Program-made: the position numbers and the translations under genes
In this document: positions 1 to 10,748 of the stretch, piece after piece
Position numbering within the stretch: the stretch's first letter is position 1
Layout of the letters: each line of letters begins with the position of its first letter
Notes under the pieces: model-generated
Told to the model about the DNA's origin: nothing
Database searches by the model: none
The model's input: the letters and a program-made list of their open reading frames with translations, nothing else
DNA from: Panorpa germanica
Lineage: Eukaryota; Arthropoda; Insecta; Mecoptera; Panorpidae
Reading direction: 5' to 3'
DNA length: 64,000 nucleotides
Assembly (NCBI GenBank): GCA_963678705.1
Contig: OY783216.1
Span: 6,510,001-6,574,000 of the forward strand

Positions 1-83
1 CAAATATACCTACTTCATTTCCGCCGGTAAGACGAATTCCAACTGAACCTTCTTTTTGGAAAGTTATGTACCTAGGTTCAGGT
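1..83 (-). CDS. pyd: pyd common exon: start of PDZ3 (partial)
   Basis: Reading from 83 towards 1, a pyrimidine-rich tract ending in CAG (86-84) precedes an open frame that begins PEPRYITFQKEG and goes on to SVGIRLTGGNEVGIF. This is the carboxylate-binding-loop region of the third PDZ domain of ZO-1/Pyd proteins. One nucleotide (A83) completes a codon begun by the two bases left over from the exon at 686-557, so the junction is in frame. The exon is cut by the window edge and its donor is not visible. Confidence 0.9.
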
Positions 84-161
84 CTGAAAAGGAAATACAG
101 AAAAATGAAAATATTTACCGTATTTAAAAGCTAGTTAACATTGCAAATAGAAGCACTGGAG

Positions 162-171
162 TAATTACACT
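162..171. repeat. target site duplication, distal copy
   Basis: TAATTACACT here is repeated exactly at 550-559, bracketing the retrotransposon tail at 172-549. The other copy contains the splice donor of the pyd exon 686-557, so this copy carries a duplicate AGT|GTAATT donor on the minus strand. Confidence 0.85.
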
Positions 172-549
172 CTTTAATTTTGATTCTTTAAGTGTTTTAA
201 AAAATTTAAATTCTAATGATAACAAATCAAATAATGATATTTAAGCATGCAAAGTTAAGGAGATGTATTTCAATACAATAAATAAAAATATTACCATAAA
301 ATTTATGTGGATACCAGGACATTGTGGAATAAGGGGAAATGAAATTGCGGATAAATTGGCAAAAGAATCAATAAATTTGGAAATTGAAATGAAATTTTTG
401 TTAAGTGATTCAAAATTAATTAGTGAATTATTTAAATATTTAGAAATTTGTAAAATTGAATTATAAAATGTAAAATATGTATAAAAAATGTTTGATGGTG
501 GCTATGACGAAAAAAAGTCAAGGCAAATAAATAAATAAATAAAAAAAAA
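172..549 (+). mobile_element. 5'-truncated non-LTR retrotransposon tail (RNase H end)
   Basis: The segment encodes the end of a retrotransposon RNase H domain. FDSLSVLKNLN at about 177-210 resembles the region around an RNase H catalytic Asp, a stop or frame break follows near 242, and then comes FMWIPGHCGIRGNEIADKLA (about 303-363). This pattern belongs to I/R1/jockey-type non-LTR elements. The ORF ends at 466 and a short 3' UTR follows, closing in a TAAA-type repeat and A-run (526-549). A perfect 10-bp target site duplication (162-171 and 550-559) defines both ends. It lies antisense within the 473-nt pyd intron 556-84 and makes up most of it. It is dead: 5'-truncated and interrupted. Confidence 0.85.
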
Positions 550-556
550 TAATTAC

Positions 557-686
557 ACTGGTTGTTTATTTCTAGCTCCAAGAGGATCTTCTTCAAATAG
601 TTGTTTTCTAGAGCTGTAGTAATCCTCAACACGTGGGGGAGGAGGTCTTGGAGGTTCTTCAACAGCACTGCGGCTACGTGAATGTC
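557..686 (-). CDS. pyd: pyd common exon: linker between PDZ2 and PDZ3
   Basis: The exon encodes an Arg/Ser- and Pro-rich linker containing HSRSRSAVEEPPRPPPPRVE and DYYSSRKQLFEED, the kind of sequence that separates PDZ2 from PDZ3 in insect Pyd. The acceptor is AAAG|GA at 687/686 and the incoming phase 1 matches the previous exon (G+GA = Gly). The frame meets a TAA at 555-553, but reading CCAGT|GTAATT as the donor (exon end 557, phase 2) joins GT to A83 and restores PDZ3, so that stop is intronic. The donor lies inside the target site duplication of the adjacent retrotransposon. Confidence 0.87.
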
Positions 687-762
687 CTTTAAATAGCAAC
701 TCAATTTAAATACAATTTCGGTTGTTTTTTTAAATAAAATATATTGACAATATAGGACAAAC

Positions 763-942
763 CTGGTGGGGTGCTTGGTCTATCTAGTTGACTAAGGGAT
801 ACATCTAAAAGAGGGTTTCTCGACCGCCCCCTTGGTAGTAGATTACTTTTATCATCTAATAATGTTGAATGAGCAGGTCTTGTAGGGGGTACTACGTATA
901 AATTTTGAGAAGAGTAACTAGGACCTGATAAAAGTGTATCAT
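763..942 (-). CDS. pyd: pyd common exon: linker after PDZ2
   Basis: An open frame of 180 nt lies between a TTTCAG acceptor (945-943) and a CCAG|GTTTGT donor (763/762). It encodes a linker with YSSQNLYVVPPTRPAHSTLL followed by LPRGRSRNPLLDVSLSQLDR, low-complexity basic and Ser/Pro sequence typical of the segment downstream of PDZ2 in insect ZO-1 proteins. Incoming phase 1 (G+AT = Asp) and outgoing phase 1 match both neighbours. No catalytic function is expected; such linkers carry phosphorylation and adaptor sites in the family. Confidence 0.87.
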
Positions 943-1020
943 CTGAAATTACGTGAAACGTCAAATGAATTATTTGCTAAACGAACGAACCTTTAACGAA
1001 TGTAAAAGAAATATTCTTAC

Positions 1021-1329
1021 CTATACTGCAGTGTGAATTTTGTGGGTTATGTGAATAAGAAGTAGCATTTGGATTATGCATAGCCTGCATATTATTCTGC
1101 CCTGGTCCAGGTGCAATATCTCTGGACACAACTAAACTTAACCGTTCTTTGCAGCCGTCCATAATTTTTCGTGCTTCTTTTAAGCTCATGAGATCATTGC
1201 AATTTGTATTATTTATTCTTGTAAGAATATCTCCTTCTGCTAATGATTGACCAGTACTGTTTAATTGTTCACGCGCTTTTGAAGATAGTTCTTTAATAAA
1301 TAATCTACACCCAAGAACAATACCAAAAT
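1021..1329 (-). CDS. pyd: pyd common exon: PDZ2 domain
   Basis: This 309-nt exon encodes most of the second PDZ domain: FGIVLGCRLFIKELSSK, then LAEGDILTRINNTNCNDLMS, then LKEARKIMDGCKERLSLVV. The shortened GIVLG-type binding loop and the EGD-L-IN-----LKEA-K core are those of ZO-1 PDZ2, a domain that mediates dimerisation in vertebrate ZO proteins. A Gln/Asn-rich tail follows the domain. The acceptor is TTTTTACAG (ends 1330) and the donor TATAG|GTAAGA (1021/1020), with phases 1 in and 1 out. The preceding exon ends GAAG, so the junction reads KKE-D-FGIVLG. Confidence 0.93.
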
Positions 1330-1769
1330 CTGTAAAAATAAAAGTACATTATGTACATAATGAACAACATTTTCAAATAAAAAAAAAGCGATGAAGAGAG
1401 ATAGAGAATCATGAGTTAATAGAAACTATGCGCTGAAACAAAACATTCAGAAGGAACATACATTTGGAACATTAAAAGATCGTATGTCATCAGACAGTGC
1501 TTTAGCAAATTCCAAGAACGAAGATATTTAAAACAAACGGCAAAGTTTCGCACAACATTGCAAATTGTTTTGATATAGTTCTACAAAGAATTTTTATTAT
1601 AATTTAGTTAAGTTATAGCATCTTAATGCGGCAAAGATAAAAAGCACTTTGTGATATGAAAAAATAATTACAGTTTTAAATATGTATGCTTTTTTAAGCC
1701 GATTATAACTCTCTCACTGAAAAACCACGTAGGGGTCGATAAAAATAAATATTTTTATGATAAAATTAC
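1330..1769 (-). other. pyd: pyd intron between PDZ1 and PDZ2 exons
   Basis: A 440-nt AT-rich intron with a GTAATT donor and TTTTTACAG acceptor. I see nothing else in it. Confidence 0.75.
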
Positions 1770-1984
1770 CTTCTTTTTTACTATTTTTCGTAAGTGTTGC
1801 TTTTATACTTTGCATATTGCTCCCGTAAGAGTGTGATCTACTATGCTGCCCTGGTAACATGGCTGCTCTTCTTTTTATAACTAGAGTAACTGTATTTCCA
1901 CTATCTCTCAGCACTTGAACAGCAGTAGCATATTCAACATTCTCTAAAGAAATTCCATTTACTGATAAAATTCGGTCATTTACT
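1770..1984 (-). CDS. pyd: pyd common exon: second half of PDZ1
   Basis: The exon encodes [39 protein letters not shown] and a Ser/Gln-rich tail. It is a near-exact match to the second half of the first PDZ domain of ZO-1/Pyd, including the alpha-2 helix AVQVLRDSG that lines the peptide groove. The acceptor is AATTTTCAG (ends 1985) and the donor GAAG|GTAATT (1770/1769). Incoming phase 2 (CA+A = Gln) joins the preceding exon as DKLQ-VNDRI; outgoing phase is 1. PDZ1 of vertebrate ZO proteins binds claudin C-termini; the fly partner set is not readable from sequence. Confidence 0.95.
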
Positions 1985-2057
1985 CTGAAAATTCGAAACA
2001 AAGTTAGAAATAATTTGATTAGTTTTTTTTTGTTGGTAATGTTTTGTGTTTACGTAC

Positions 2058-2227
2058 TGTAGCTTGTCTTCAGCTGGACCTGCTTTCAGGACGTCACTGA
2101 CTGCAATTGAAGGATCCCCGTTCGCAAAATGTGGATTGTCTCTTCCTCCTGAAACGGCGATGCCAAAACCGTAGCCTGAAACACGGGTGACTGCAACGTG
2201 GTGAAACTCCCAGCCAACGCGATCACC
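2058..2227 (-). CDS. pyd: pyd first common exon: first half of PDZ1
   Basis: The exon encodes [36 protein letters not shown] and [35 protein letters not shown] is the carboxylate-binding loop and strand of ZO-1 PDZ1. The acceptor TTCTCTTCCAG ends at 2228 and is entered in phase 0; the donor is CTACA|GTACGT (2058/2057), phase 2. Because it has no Met and accepts phase 0, it must be joined to an upstream exon ending in phase 0. Four such exons exist in this window (39968-39752, 31410-31258, 25912-25835, 3095-3021), so this acceptor is the point where alternative 5' ends converge. Confidence 0.95.
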
Positions 2228-3020
2228 CTGGAAGAGAAATTCAAAATTAAGTTTCCATTCAAGAAAAGCATTCTTAAATAAAATAGTACAATAAATTTTT
2301 GTTCTGCGATCCCAGTTTCTTTTGTCTAGTAATTATAATTTTAAAGTTAAAAAATTGCAATAAAGTAATATATAATATGTATGGGAATTTGTTGTATCGA
2401 ATTAATATAAACAGATAATAATAATATGTAAACAATAAAAAAATTTCTACAGTGATAGTTTTTTTTTTATTCTTGAAGAAGTTCAAATATTTACAAACAA
2501 ATTTGTTTTGTAAACATTTGTTAAATAGAATTCACATTTTCTGTAAAATGTAAATATAATGTAAATTAAATATTAAATATACGTATAAGGGGGTTATGTC
2601 TTAATTTCAATAAAACTGTACTCGTATATTGATGAAGGTAGGTACCAGAACATAACCCGCAATATTATAGCAGATAATACCAATTAAAATATTCATATTC
2701 TACCTTTTACAATTAAAGGAATCCAAAGTTACATATAATAAGTGTCATAAATAGTAATGTCACATTCGATCTTACACTAATTGAATGATCTGTGACTGGA
2801 TAGAATTGAATGAGGGTCATTTCAGTTAAAATTATAGAGTTTTAACAGATAAATGTAAGAACCAATATTCTATTTGCTATATCTACAATATCCTATAGCA
2901 AAATTTGAACATAGAAATCAAATCCAAATCACTAAAATTACAAACATAACCTATTTGCAAGTATTTTATGTGTAATGAATGTAAAAGCAGGTGTCGTATA
3001 AAAGTAAAATAAGCAATTAC
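2228..3020. other. pyd intronic sequence, nothing recognised
   Basis: AT-rich intron between the proximal candidate first exon and PDZ1. No repeat, RNA or convincing ORF was seen. Confidence 0.6.
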
Positions 3021-3095
3021 CCTATTAGAGTTAACATAGTAGTTGGTAATCTTCATATTCTTATAAAAAGAGAAGGTGTTCACTTTTGTTTTCAT
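3021..3095 (-). CDS. pyd: pyd candidate alternative first exon F (proximal)
   Basis: ATG at 3095-3093 opens 25 codons beginning MKTKVNTFSFYKN, ending AATAGG|GTAATT with the donor at 3020, phase 0, which is what the PDZ1 acceptor at 2228 needs. A TAA lies immediately upstream in frame, so the ATG is a start. About 175 nt upstream is a TCAGT initiator-like motif, and no other ATG lies between them on the minus strand, so a simple promoter/5' UTR/start layout is visible. The peptide matches no domain I know and is basic and aromatic. Coding status is inferred; the short length leaves room for chance. Confidence 0.5.
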
Positions 3096-3290
3096 TTAAT
3101 AAAAACAAAAAAAACGCACTTCTTTTAAAAACAAAACTTCACAAACAACAACGAATTTTTTAAAACTTTTAATTAAAAACACTTGTCAAACTTCTGCTGC
3201 TCGTCTAGATCTTTGCTTCAACAATGACGACAAACTCCTCTGACCGTTAGACTCGTGCCTCAGTGACAGACTGAACGTAAACCTCACTTT
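3096..3290 (-). promoter_or_regulatory. candidate promoter and 5' UTR of proximal pyd start
   Basis: On the minus strand ACGTTCAGTCTGTCA contains the arthropod initiator TCAGT (plus-strand ACTGA at 3270-3274). The following 175 nt are free of ATG and lead to the start at 3095. The block 3180-3290 is richer in G+C than its surroundings. An almost identical 21-mer lies at 33119-33139 (18 of 21 bases the same). No TATA box was identified. Confidence 0.4.
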
Positions 3291-3914
3291 CATGTAAACA
3301 CTACGAAAAGTTCTGTTTTAGTAGCAAATCTGACATTTCTTAAGAATTATTTGCTTTGCCCTAATACTGTAGTACGGAACGTGTGATGTTCTGCAAGTTA
3401 TAACTTGTTCAACATTAGGGACTTTAGGTCTGGGACCGACTATCGACAGGTTGTAACCTGCTTATTTTTAATACAAGTGATTTTTAGTATTTGGTATTTT
3501 TTCTAATACATAGATAAATGATTTCTTTTAAGTTGGAAATATACGAGTATGTAACACAATGGGGATAGTATGACCATTGCATTATTGTTTCGCTTGAGTA
3601 TTGAATATATAGATGATTTGAGTTGCTGTAATAAATATAATAATAGTTCTGGTTTTGATTTTTAAAAAGGACAAACATTTCTATAAACTCACACATTTAA
3701 AAATATCCCAAAATATTAAACGTTAATTCATCGGTAGAATGTTATATATATACCATTTTGTTAAATGAATGTTTCACGTGTAATTACTAAAAGTTAATTA
3801 AAAAAATTTGTACATTTTCTGATAAAATTAGATAAGAATAAATGAATATTTTGTGTTTATATTTAGTGCATTATTATTTAAATAAGACAACCTAATGTTT
3901 TATTAAAAATGAAC
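3291..3914. other. upstream intron; left copy of a ~100-bp duplicated segment
   Basis: Mostly AT-rich and featureless. Bases ~3825-3918 resemble ~4614-4733 on the other side of the MITE at 3915-4592, forming diverged direct repeats around it. Confidence 0.4.
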
Positions 3915-4592
3915 GTGTCCTATGTCTTAATTTCTATAAAAGTGTACTATATATTGATAAAGTCGATTACTAGAACCTCAAATGTTCAATTACTTTTTAA
4001 TAACTCCTTATATTTTAGGAGACATTAACAATTAAAAAAGTCATTTTGTCTCTTTAATTATTAAAGGGATTCAACGTTGTACACATTCCTAATGCATGTG
4101 ACCTCACAACCGCTAGATACTATCTCTTTTATACAACAGAGCGTAAAAAAGAGTTCTTGGCAGAACTCTGACAAATTTACAGGTTACTAACCTTACGGCT
4201 CATAAATCTTTGCTATATGTATTTATATATCAAAATATCTATTATTATTTACATATATTTAAAGGAACAATAAAATTCCAATATTATGTCTGCCGTAACA
4301 GGGTTAAATAAAATAAAATTATTCTTTGACTTGACTTGATTATTTTGACTACCAAGAGCTTCAAAACATTATCACAGCACTGACCTACTCAACAAATAAC
4401 TCACGTATAAAATGCATTTCACGTCATACAAATGGCCGACCATTTCTAGCGCTAAAACTACAATTCGAATTTTTAATTGCTATATCTCCGTCAACATTTA
4501 AATATTTAATAAAATAGACACGCCAATACACATTTATTAACATCAATTTCAATCAACAATTGAAAAATTAACCACTAAAAAATGAGGACACA
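3915..4592 (+). mobile_element. MITE family A, copy 1 (eroded ends)
   Basis: A non-autonomous element with the internal sequence of family A: CCTATGTCTTAATTTCTAT at the left, CTCATAAATCT and CAATATTATGTCTGCC in the middle, AAAAAATGAGGACACA at the right. The outer GGGCTT of the terminal inverted repeat is lost at both ends. No coding capacity. Confidence 0.75.
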
Positions 4593-5633
4593 TTAAAAAT
4601 GAGGATCAATTTAAAAATTAGATGAGAATGGATGGATATTCTTTGTGTATATATAAGAAAAACGTAAATGATTCAGGGTGCCATTATTTAAATAAGACCA
4701 CACCTAAAGTTTGATTAAAAATGAACGTGTCAACAATTTATTCAACAGTTCACTAGTGAGACATCTCCGAATATAGAATTTTGAAATAACGATGAAAACG
4801 AGTTGCATTCCAGAGGTATACGTTAACTTTATCTGGATTGTAATTTTGTTTGGGCGCATTTATGAATTGTCTTAGTTTTTGAATCAGATATGGGGTACAA
4901 TTTTACATTCCTACAAACAATTTTTCTAAATCTCGGAATCTTATATAATTCGTAATCGATACAAATCATAAAATTGTTTAAGAAAACCTTACAAGGATTA
5001 AAAAATCCATTTTGAAAAATTTTAAAATTATAAAGTATCGTTTTACTATCTATACTAGATATATAAGAACATATTCTTACGACTGTTCTCTTCAAATTCG
5101 TCTTAAATCGAATCGCAAGGTCGAAAAGGCTATTAAAATAAGAACGTAATAATCATAATGCATACTTCTGATTATATCCCTTACTAAGGTTAAGGACCTT
5201 TCAGTTCCTGTCAGTAACGAACAAAAAATACTTCACAAGTTTCAGACGTCATTTGCTGTAGCTATAATACCACGTATAAGTCAGTTAGTTACATAGGATA
5301 AGATGACGCATACTCGCAGACTTTATGGAATTTCAAAAATTCTATTTGTTTTAAAAATAATTTTCTGAATCAAATTTATTGATAAAATGCATAGTAATAT
5401 TATTTATAGATGATATAGACATTTTTAAGATAAATATAAACATCCTCGATAAAGGTAAAGTATGAGTACTTAGTCATATTTTCCTGTTATCAGTCAAAAC
5501 ACTATATTTTGGTAAAATTGGATACATATTATATCAATGAAGAACCGAATTGACGACACAGTGGACAACAACATTAATGGTGGCGCTAGACTGAACCTAG
5601 AATGAACTTTAAGTATACTTGTCTTAAGGGGGG
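4593..5633. other. intron, nothing recognised beyond a duplicated flank
   Basis: Bases ~4614-4733 repeat ~3825-3918. The remainder is AT-rich with no supported gene. Confidence 0.45.
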
Positions 5634-5637
5634 GTAA

Positions 5638-6286
5638 GGTTCCAACTTTTATTTTTTCATTTATTTGTTTATAATAATGTACAACATATTAAGTTTATTG
5701 TGTGAAAATTTGAAGTCGATTGGAGTAAAACTGTCGGAGTTTTAAGTCTTCATCTCTCTGGTTTGGTTTCGTCTTTCTTCGAAACTGTTAAACGCGTTTT
5801 CTCAAACTAGCTCAAAAGCTATTGGACCGATTCTTTTGAAATTTTGCACACTCTTTCTTTACATAAATGCCGAGGTAACGCTGTCGAGTATTTTTTTAAT
5901 TTTTTAAATTATTTGTATTTTAAAATAACAAAGTTCCTGATTTTTTTCATGAAAAATCGGTATTTTGACTTTTAAGTGCTGTAAAAAATTGAAAAATCAA
6001 TAAAAAAGAAAAAACTCGTCAGCGTTACCTGCAGAAACTTATCTTGGATTTTTGATTTCAAATAATCCAGTGATGAGTTATGAGTGACACCGCAATGTTA
6101 CTTTTTTTGTGACGTCTGCGAAGATTTGCTGTCAATGCCTCATTTCTTGATATTTATTTAAGAAAATTTCACAACATATTCTCCAAATGTTATTTTATCA
6201 TGTAGTAATTACAGAAATAATTATATATTAACTATGTCGTCAAAAAACATTATCGAAAATATGCTCCTTTTTTATCGTTTTTACCC
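5638..6286 (+). mobile_element. piggyBac-like MITE, family C copy 1
   Basis: A 649-bp element flanked by TTAA on both sides (5634-5637, 6287-6290). The short ends GGGGGGGTAAGG and TTTTTACCC are inverted. Inside are the stretch CGATTCTTTTGAAATTTTGC and a mirrored pair of poly-T/poly-A tracts. The TTAA duplication is the hallmark of piggyBac-type insertion. No ORF. A diverged second copy is at about 59600-60258 in reverse. Confidence 0.65.
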
Positions 6287-6290
6287 TTAA

Positions 6291-6807
6291 GGTTTATAAG
6301 TAGTAAGAACTTAGTTACAACCGAGTGCTAAAACTAAATAACGTTTTTATTCTTTGAAGACAGTTCGCCTCTGCAATATAATCTCCAAATTGCCCTACAG
6401 CAACTTTTAATTATAAATGACAGTACCATAAAATTGAAATGTTTCAATTTAAAATTATTAGTGAGATCATGCCTTCAGTGAACCTCCCGATGATAATACG
6501 AAAGCTCCAAGGCAAAACACACTCAGACGATTAAAACTAGCTTCTTTCTTATAACAGTTTCTTATATAATAGAAAGATAAGATTTGTAATGTTTTACAAT
6601 GTAGAAATTAATTTATTGATCAAATTATCGTTTAATTAATAAACATGATTTCTAAGACAAGCTGTTTGTGAATTACATAAGAGTTCGCGTGGGTTGCACC
6701 AGGTTGCAAGACGAAGGTTATCATCTTGCTGGTTGACTGTCACGTTATATGTATTAGCATTTGTCAATTAAGATTTCGATGTGCTTTTGAGTATTGTATG
6801 CAGACGC
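6291..6807. other. intron, nothing recognised
   Basis: AT-rich sequence without a recognisable repeat or gene. Confidence 0.5.
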
Positions 6808-7436
6808 AATGGGCTTATGTCCTATGTCTTAATTTCTATAAAAGTGTACTATATATTGATAAAGTTGGTTACTAGAATCTCAAATGTTCAATTATTTTTT
6901 ATTACCTCCTTATATTTCAGGAGATATTAACAATTAAAAAAGTCATTTTGTCTATTTCATTATTAAAGGGATTCAACGTTGTACACATTCCAAGTGCATG
7001 TGACCTTACAAGCGTTAACAACCTTACAGCTCATAAATCTCTGCTATATGTATTTAAATATCAAAATATCAAATATTATTTACAGCTATTTCAAGGAACA
7101 ATAAAATTTCAATATTATGTCTGCCTTAGCAGGGTTAAATAAAATAAAAGCTTATTATTCTTTGACTTGACTTGATTATTTGACTACCAACAGCTACAGA
7201 ATATTACCACAGCACTGCCCTACTCAACAAATAACAGACGTTAAAATGCATTTCACGTCATACAAATATGGCCGACCATTTCTAGCGCTAAAACTACAGT
7301 TCAAACTTTTAATTGCTATACCTCCGTCAATATTTAGATATTTAATAAAATAGACACGGCAATACACATTTATTAACATCAATTTCAATCAACAATTGAA
7401 AAATCGACCACTAAAAAATGAGAACACAAGCCCATT
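6808..7436 (+). mobile_element. MITE family A, copy 2
   Basis: A 629-bp near-complete copy with inverted ends AATGGGCTTATGTCCT and GAACACAAGCCCATT. No clear target site duplication and no coding capacity; short ORFs inside are incidental. Confidence 0.85.
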
Positions 7437-8112
7437 CGACTTTAAAAGCAAAGTTCAGAACCCAATAGTAATATTTTAAATATATTCAAAACCATGCTGA
7501 TGATTATTTCAGATATTAACTTAAACCATTGCATCATTTTTCATTTTATACAATATTAATTTTTAGGTTACTTTACATTATTTTCAACACAATAAGTGGC
7601 CCTCATATATCAGCAAAAAGTTCAGGAATTTAGGAAGTTATTCAAAACACAAAAAAAAGTTTAAATATTCGTTGAAAAAAATTTAATTGATTTAACTAAA
7701 AGTTTTTATAGATTTAGGTATCAAATTCCTTTCTATACGATTAAACTGCGAAATATATCGCTAAATATTTTAGCAACCAGTTTTTTAAATGCTAATATAT
7801 ATATTTTATATTTATTGCTAAAGTTGTAATTTACAAAAAAAAAAAATATAAAAGTTCCACATTTTTTAACTTTACATTTTACAGAGTGAAGTAAATGGAA
7901 ATGGTCCACCAGAGACAAATAGCAAATAAATAATTAAAAATTAATAACAGTTATATATACATATATGTATGTATTCAAATTTAAATTAGAGATAATTAAC
8001 ATACAAATTTAGCGTCAAATTAACGTCTTTTATATTTACACATTTTGTACACATAATAATAATAATTAAGTATAGCATTTAAAATTAAGATTATTTTGAA
8101 ATTTACAAAAGT
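7437..8112. other. intron, AT-rich, small TA/TATG runs
   Basis: Includes a short alternating TATA/TATG tract near 7950-7975. Nothing else was identified. Confidence 0.5.
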
Positions 8113-8245
8113 AGTGTCACTAAAATCATTGTAACTCATAAACTAATGCTTGGCTTGTCATGAAATTTTTATACATATCGTGTGAAGGTTGGCACTATCT
8201 AAAAAGTGTATGGATTTGTCATCCTACGAACTTATTGAGTAATGT
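8113..8245 (+). mobile_element. mariner-type miniature element, copy 1
   Basis: Shares with 49513-49655 and, in reverse, 10585-10748 the sequence CACTGTAACTYRTAAACTAATG, the phrase GAAGGTTGGYACTATCTAAA and the right end ATCCTACGAACTTATTGAGT. A compact palindromic relative is at 57165-57240. Non-coding. Confidence 0.6.
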
Positions 8246-8482
8246 GTTAGTCATTACTACTCACTTAATTTAAGGTTTTAATCTTAAATTTAAGATGTAA
8301 TTAGTAAAAGTCGATTAAATAATTTACATGAATTACAAAATTTACAATTTAGAGTTGTGAATTGGCAACGTTGCATGTGGTAATGCTATGGATATGACAG
8401 TGATGCCATATTTCTTAACAGTGTGATTGTGTTTAGTCTGTATATGTATATATAATTAATATTCGACTATATTTTTCCTAGT

Positions 8483-8715
8483 AAACATGTTGGAGTCACT
8501 TTACCATGATATTAAAGATGCGTACGATATTTTTTTTGTCATGGGAGTTCATTTACAGTTCAGTTTATCACAGTTGCTCATATGAAATGTCTATTTTATC
8601 GACTACCAATGGCGGAACCACTCCACCTGTCGGAATTCAAATGAAGATAAAGTTGATGCGAACTATAACAGAAGTGCATTACCAAATTGTTTATCTTAAA
8701 ACAAAAATAACTATA
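8483..8715 (+). repeat. dispersed repeat I, copy 1
   Basis: About 230 bp similar to 46011-46265, sharing ATGTTGGAGTCACTTT, CTACCAATGGCGGAACCA and CACCTGTCGGAATTCAAATG. A third short match lies at 22404-22470 for the 3' part. The overlapping 89-codon ORF is not conserved in the other copy, so it is unlikely to be a gene. Confidence 0.6.
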
Positions 8716-9349
8716 CTATATAGAAAGCTCTTTTTATGTTTCACACTTTTAGAAGCACTGGCACTATTCAAGTGACACAGATGTTGAAACATGCTTCAAT
8801 ACACGTTTGTTTATTTTTTGAAACATCATTAACGTAAATATTTTACCACTAAGCCACAATATTTCATGAAGCAATATTGAATTGCATAATTACAAACCGA
8901 TATATGTTAAATAATTATGAATGAAATGTTTATTTTTAAAAACTGTGTATGTGTGTTCAACAAGGTGTAGGCGTAAAGAGAAAATGAGCAAAATGTTGTA
9001 AAAAGTCATTTGTATGCGGGTGGCGTTTAGATCAACTTTAAGAGCTGAATCTACTAACATAAGCTGAATAGTGAAGAAGACGATTTCTCTAAAACATAAT
9101 ATGTATTTAATTAAGTATGTTAACAAACCACAATGTTTATTATTTAAAAAAATATGAAAACAGGCACTAAAATACGCCTACGTTCTACAGAATGTGTAGA
9201 AATTGTTCTCAGTTTAGTCTGTCACAATAAGTTAGCCTTTTTACGTGCTCGATGTTTTCTCACAAGTATGTGGAAGGAAAGCAGCAAAGAAGGAGTAATG
9301 AACCTTTTTAATATAAAAGACTACATTTAATTTTGTGGATTTAGATTTC
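8716..9349. other. intron, nothing recognised
   Basis: No supported feature. Confidence 0.5.
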
Positions 9350-9353
9350 TTAA

Positions 9354-9991
9354 AAGGTTATATACAGTCAGGAGGCGAAAAAAAAGCAATTTTTGAAGAA
9401 CTTTTCCTGAGAAGACTTTTGAATTTAGTAATGTAAAAATTTGTACACATATTATGGTAACTTTTAACTGTATTTTAACTAAAACTAAAAATAGTAATTT
9501 TAAAGTTGCTATAGCTGATCTCCAGGAGCTCCTCTCAAAAAACCACGATATCTCTGGTTTGGATCAACTAACATGAAAAAACTAAACGGATTTCGTTAAA
9601 GTAATGTCTATTTTAGTAATTAATCGAAGGAATAAGCAAAATAATTTTTTTTGACAAAATGGCGGCTACTCAAAAAAAAAACAACAAAAATTTTGGCCTT
9701 AAATTGTTTATAAAAAGAAATATTTGTTGATGAGAAAAAACCTTCGGTTAATTACTAAAAAATATACTTAAGAAGCTCTTGTTAAAATTTGAGACTAATC
9801 GGTTCAGCCGTTTCCGAGAAATCTTGGTCACCGACTTTAAAAACACTTTTTCCAAAGAAATTTTTTTTCCAACTTACATAATCGGCGGATTGACTTGAAA
9901 TTTTTTGTGTGTGTACTTAAAAATATGTACATTACGAAAATGAAAAATAAAAAAAATCGATTTGTTGAAAATTCTAACTGTATATTACTCC
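9354..9991 (+). mobile_element. piggyBac-like MITE, family D copy 1
   Basis: A 638-bp element between TTAA at 9350-9353 and 9992-9995. The left end AAGGTTATATACAG is inverted at the right as CTGTATATTACTCC. The interior has paired sequences such as CTAATCGGTTCAGCCGTTTC and AATGGCGGCTACTC. Copy 2 (51916-52325) keeps the left part and TTAA but is truncated on the right. Confidence 0.65.
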
Positions 9992-10584
9992 TTAAAAACA
10001 TTGTTACTTTGGTAGAAAAACAGCACAACTCAAAAATTTGATTTGATGAATATGGTGATGTTTTTCATTCATGTTCGCTAAACATTTTTAATAAATGGAA
10101 ATAAGAAGCCACGAAGAAAACTTCAACCCTGGGTACTAACCCAGGTTCCCCAACCCTGCAGCACTAGAATTTATGGTATCCTTGATACACTATAATATTA
10201 AAACAAATCTATAGTTAACATATTAACGTTTTGTTATTATATCTGATAATATAAAAAAAAAGTCATAAAAACAAGATGTGGTTTCAAAAGAAATGCCATA
10301 TGGGAAGAAACGTATCACGCACACTGTCTAAGGCTGAACGCACACTCAGCGTAGCCTCAGTTTGTTTAACTGTTGGAGATGATGTTGTTCTCTCAATCTT
10401 CTACAACAAAGACAATCTTAACTTAAGAAGTGTGCGCCTATACTTAGTTATGATCCTTGAATGAAAATTAATGAACCGTGGAAGTTTTAAAATATGATCA
10501 GTATTATATACTCAGATACTGTAATAGATGTTCCTAAATAGGCTAAAAATAAAACTTAGGAATAACAGGTAATTCGATATAATA

Positions 10585-10748
10585 ATACATCACCCAATAA
10601 GTGCGTAAAATGACATATAGATGGAGCCACTAATGATAAATCCATATGATTTTTAAATAGTACCAACCTTCAAACGATATGTTAAAAAATTAATGACATT
10701 TCGACTATTAGTTTACGAATTACAGTGCTTTTAGTGATGCTACCTTTG
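10585..10748 (-). mobile_element. mariner-type miniature element, copy 2 (reverse)
   Basis: Begins ATCACCCAATAAGTGCG and contains CCATATGATTTTTAAATAG and ACCAACCTTC, the reverse complement of the copies at 8113 and 49513. Confidence 0.6.

Noticed and set aside
553-555. In-frame TAA at the end of pyd exon 686-557
   Set aside because: Using the donor CAGT|GTAATT two codon positions earlier gives phase 2, which exactly matches the PDZ3 exon starting at 83, so the stop is intronic.
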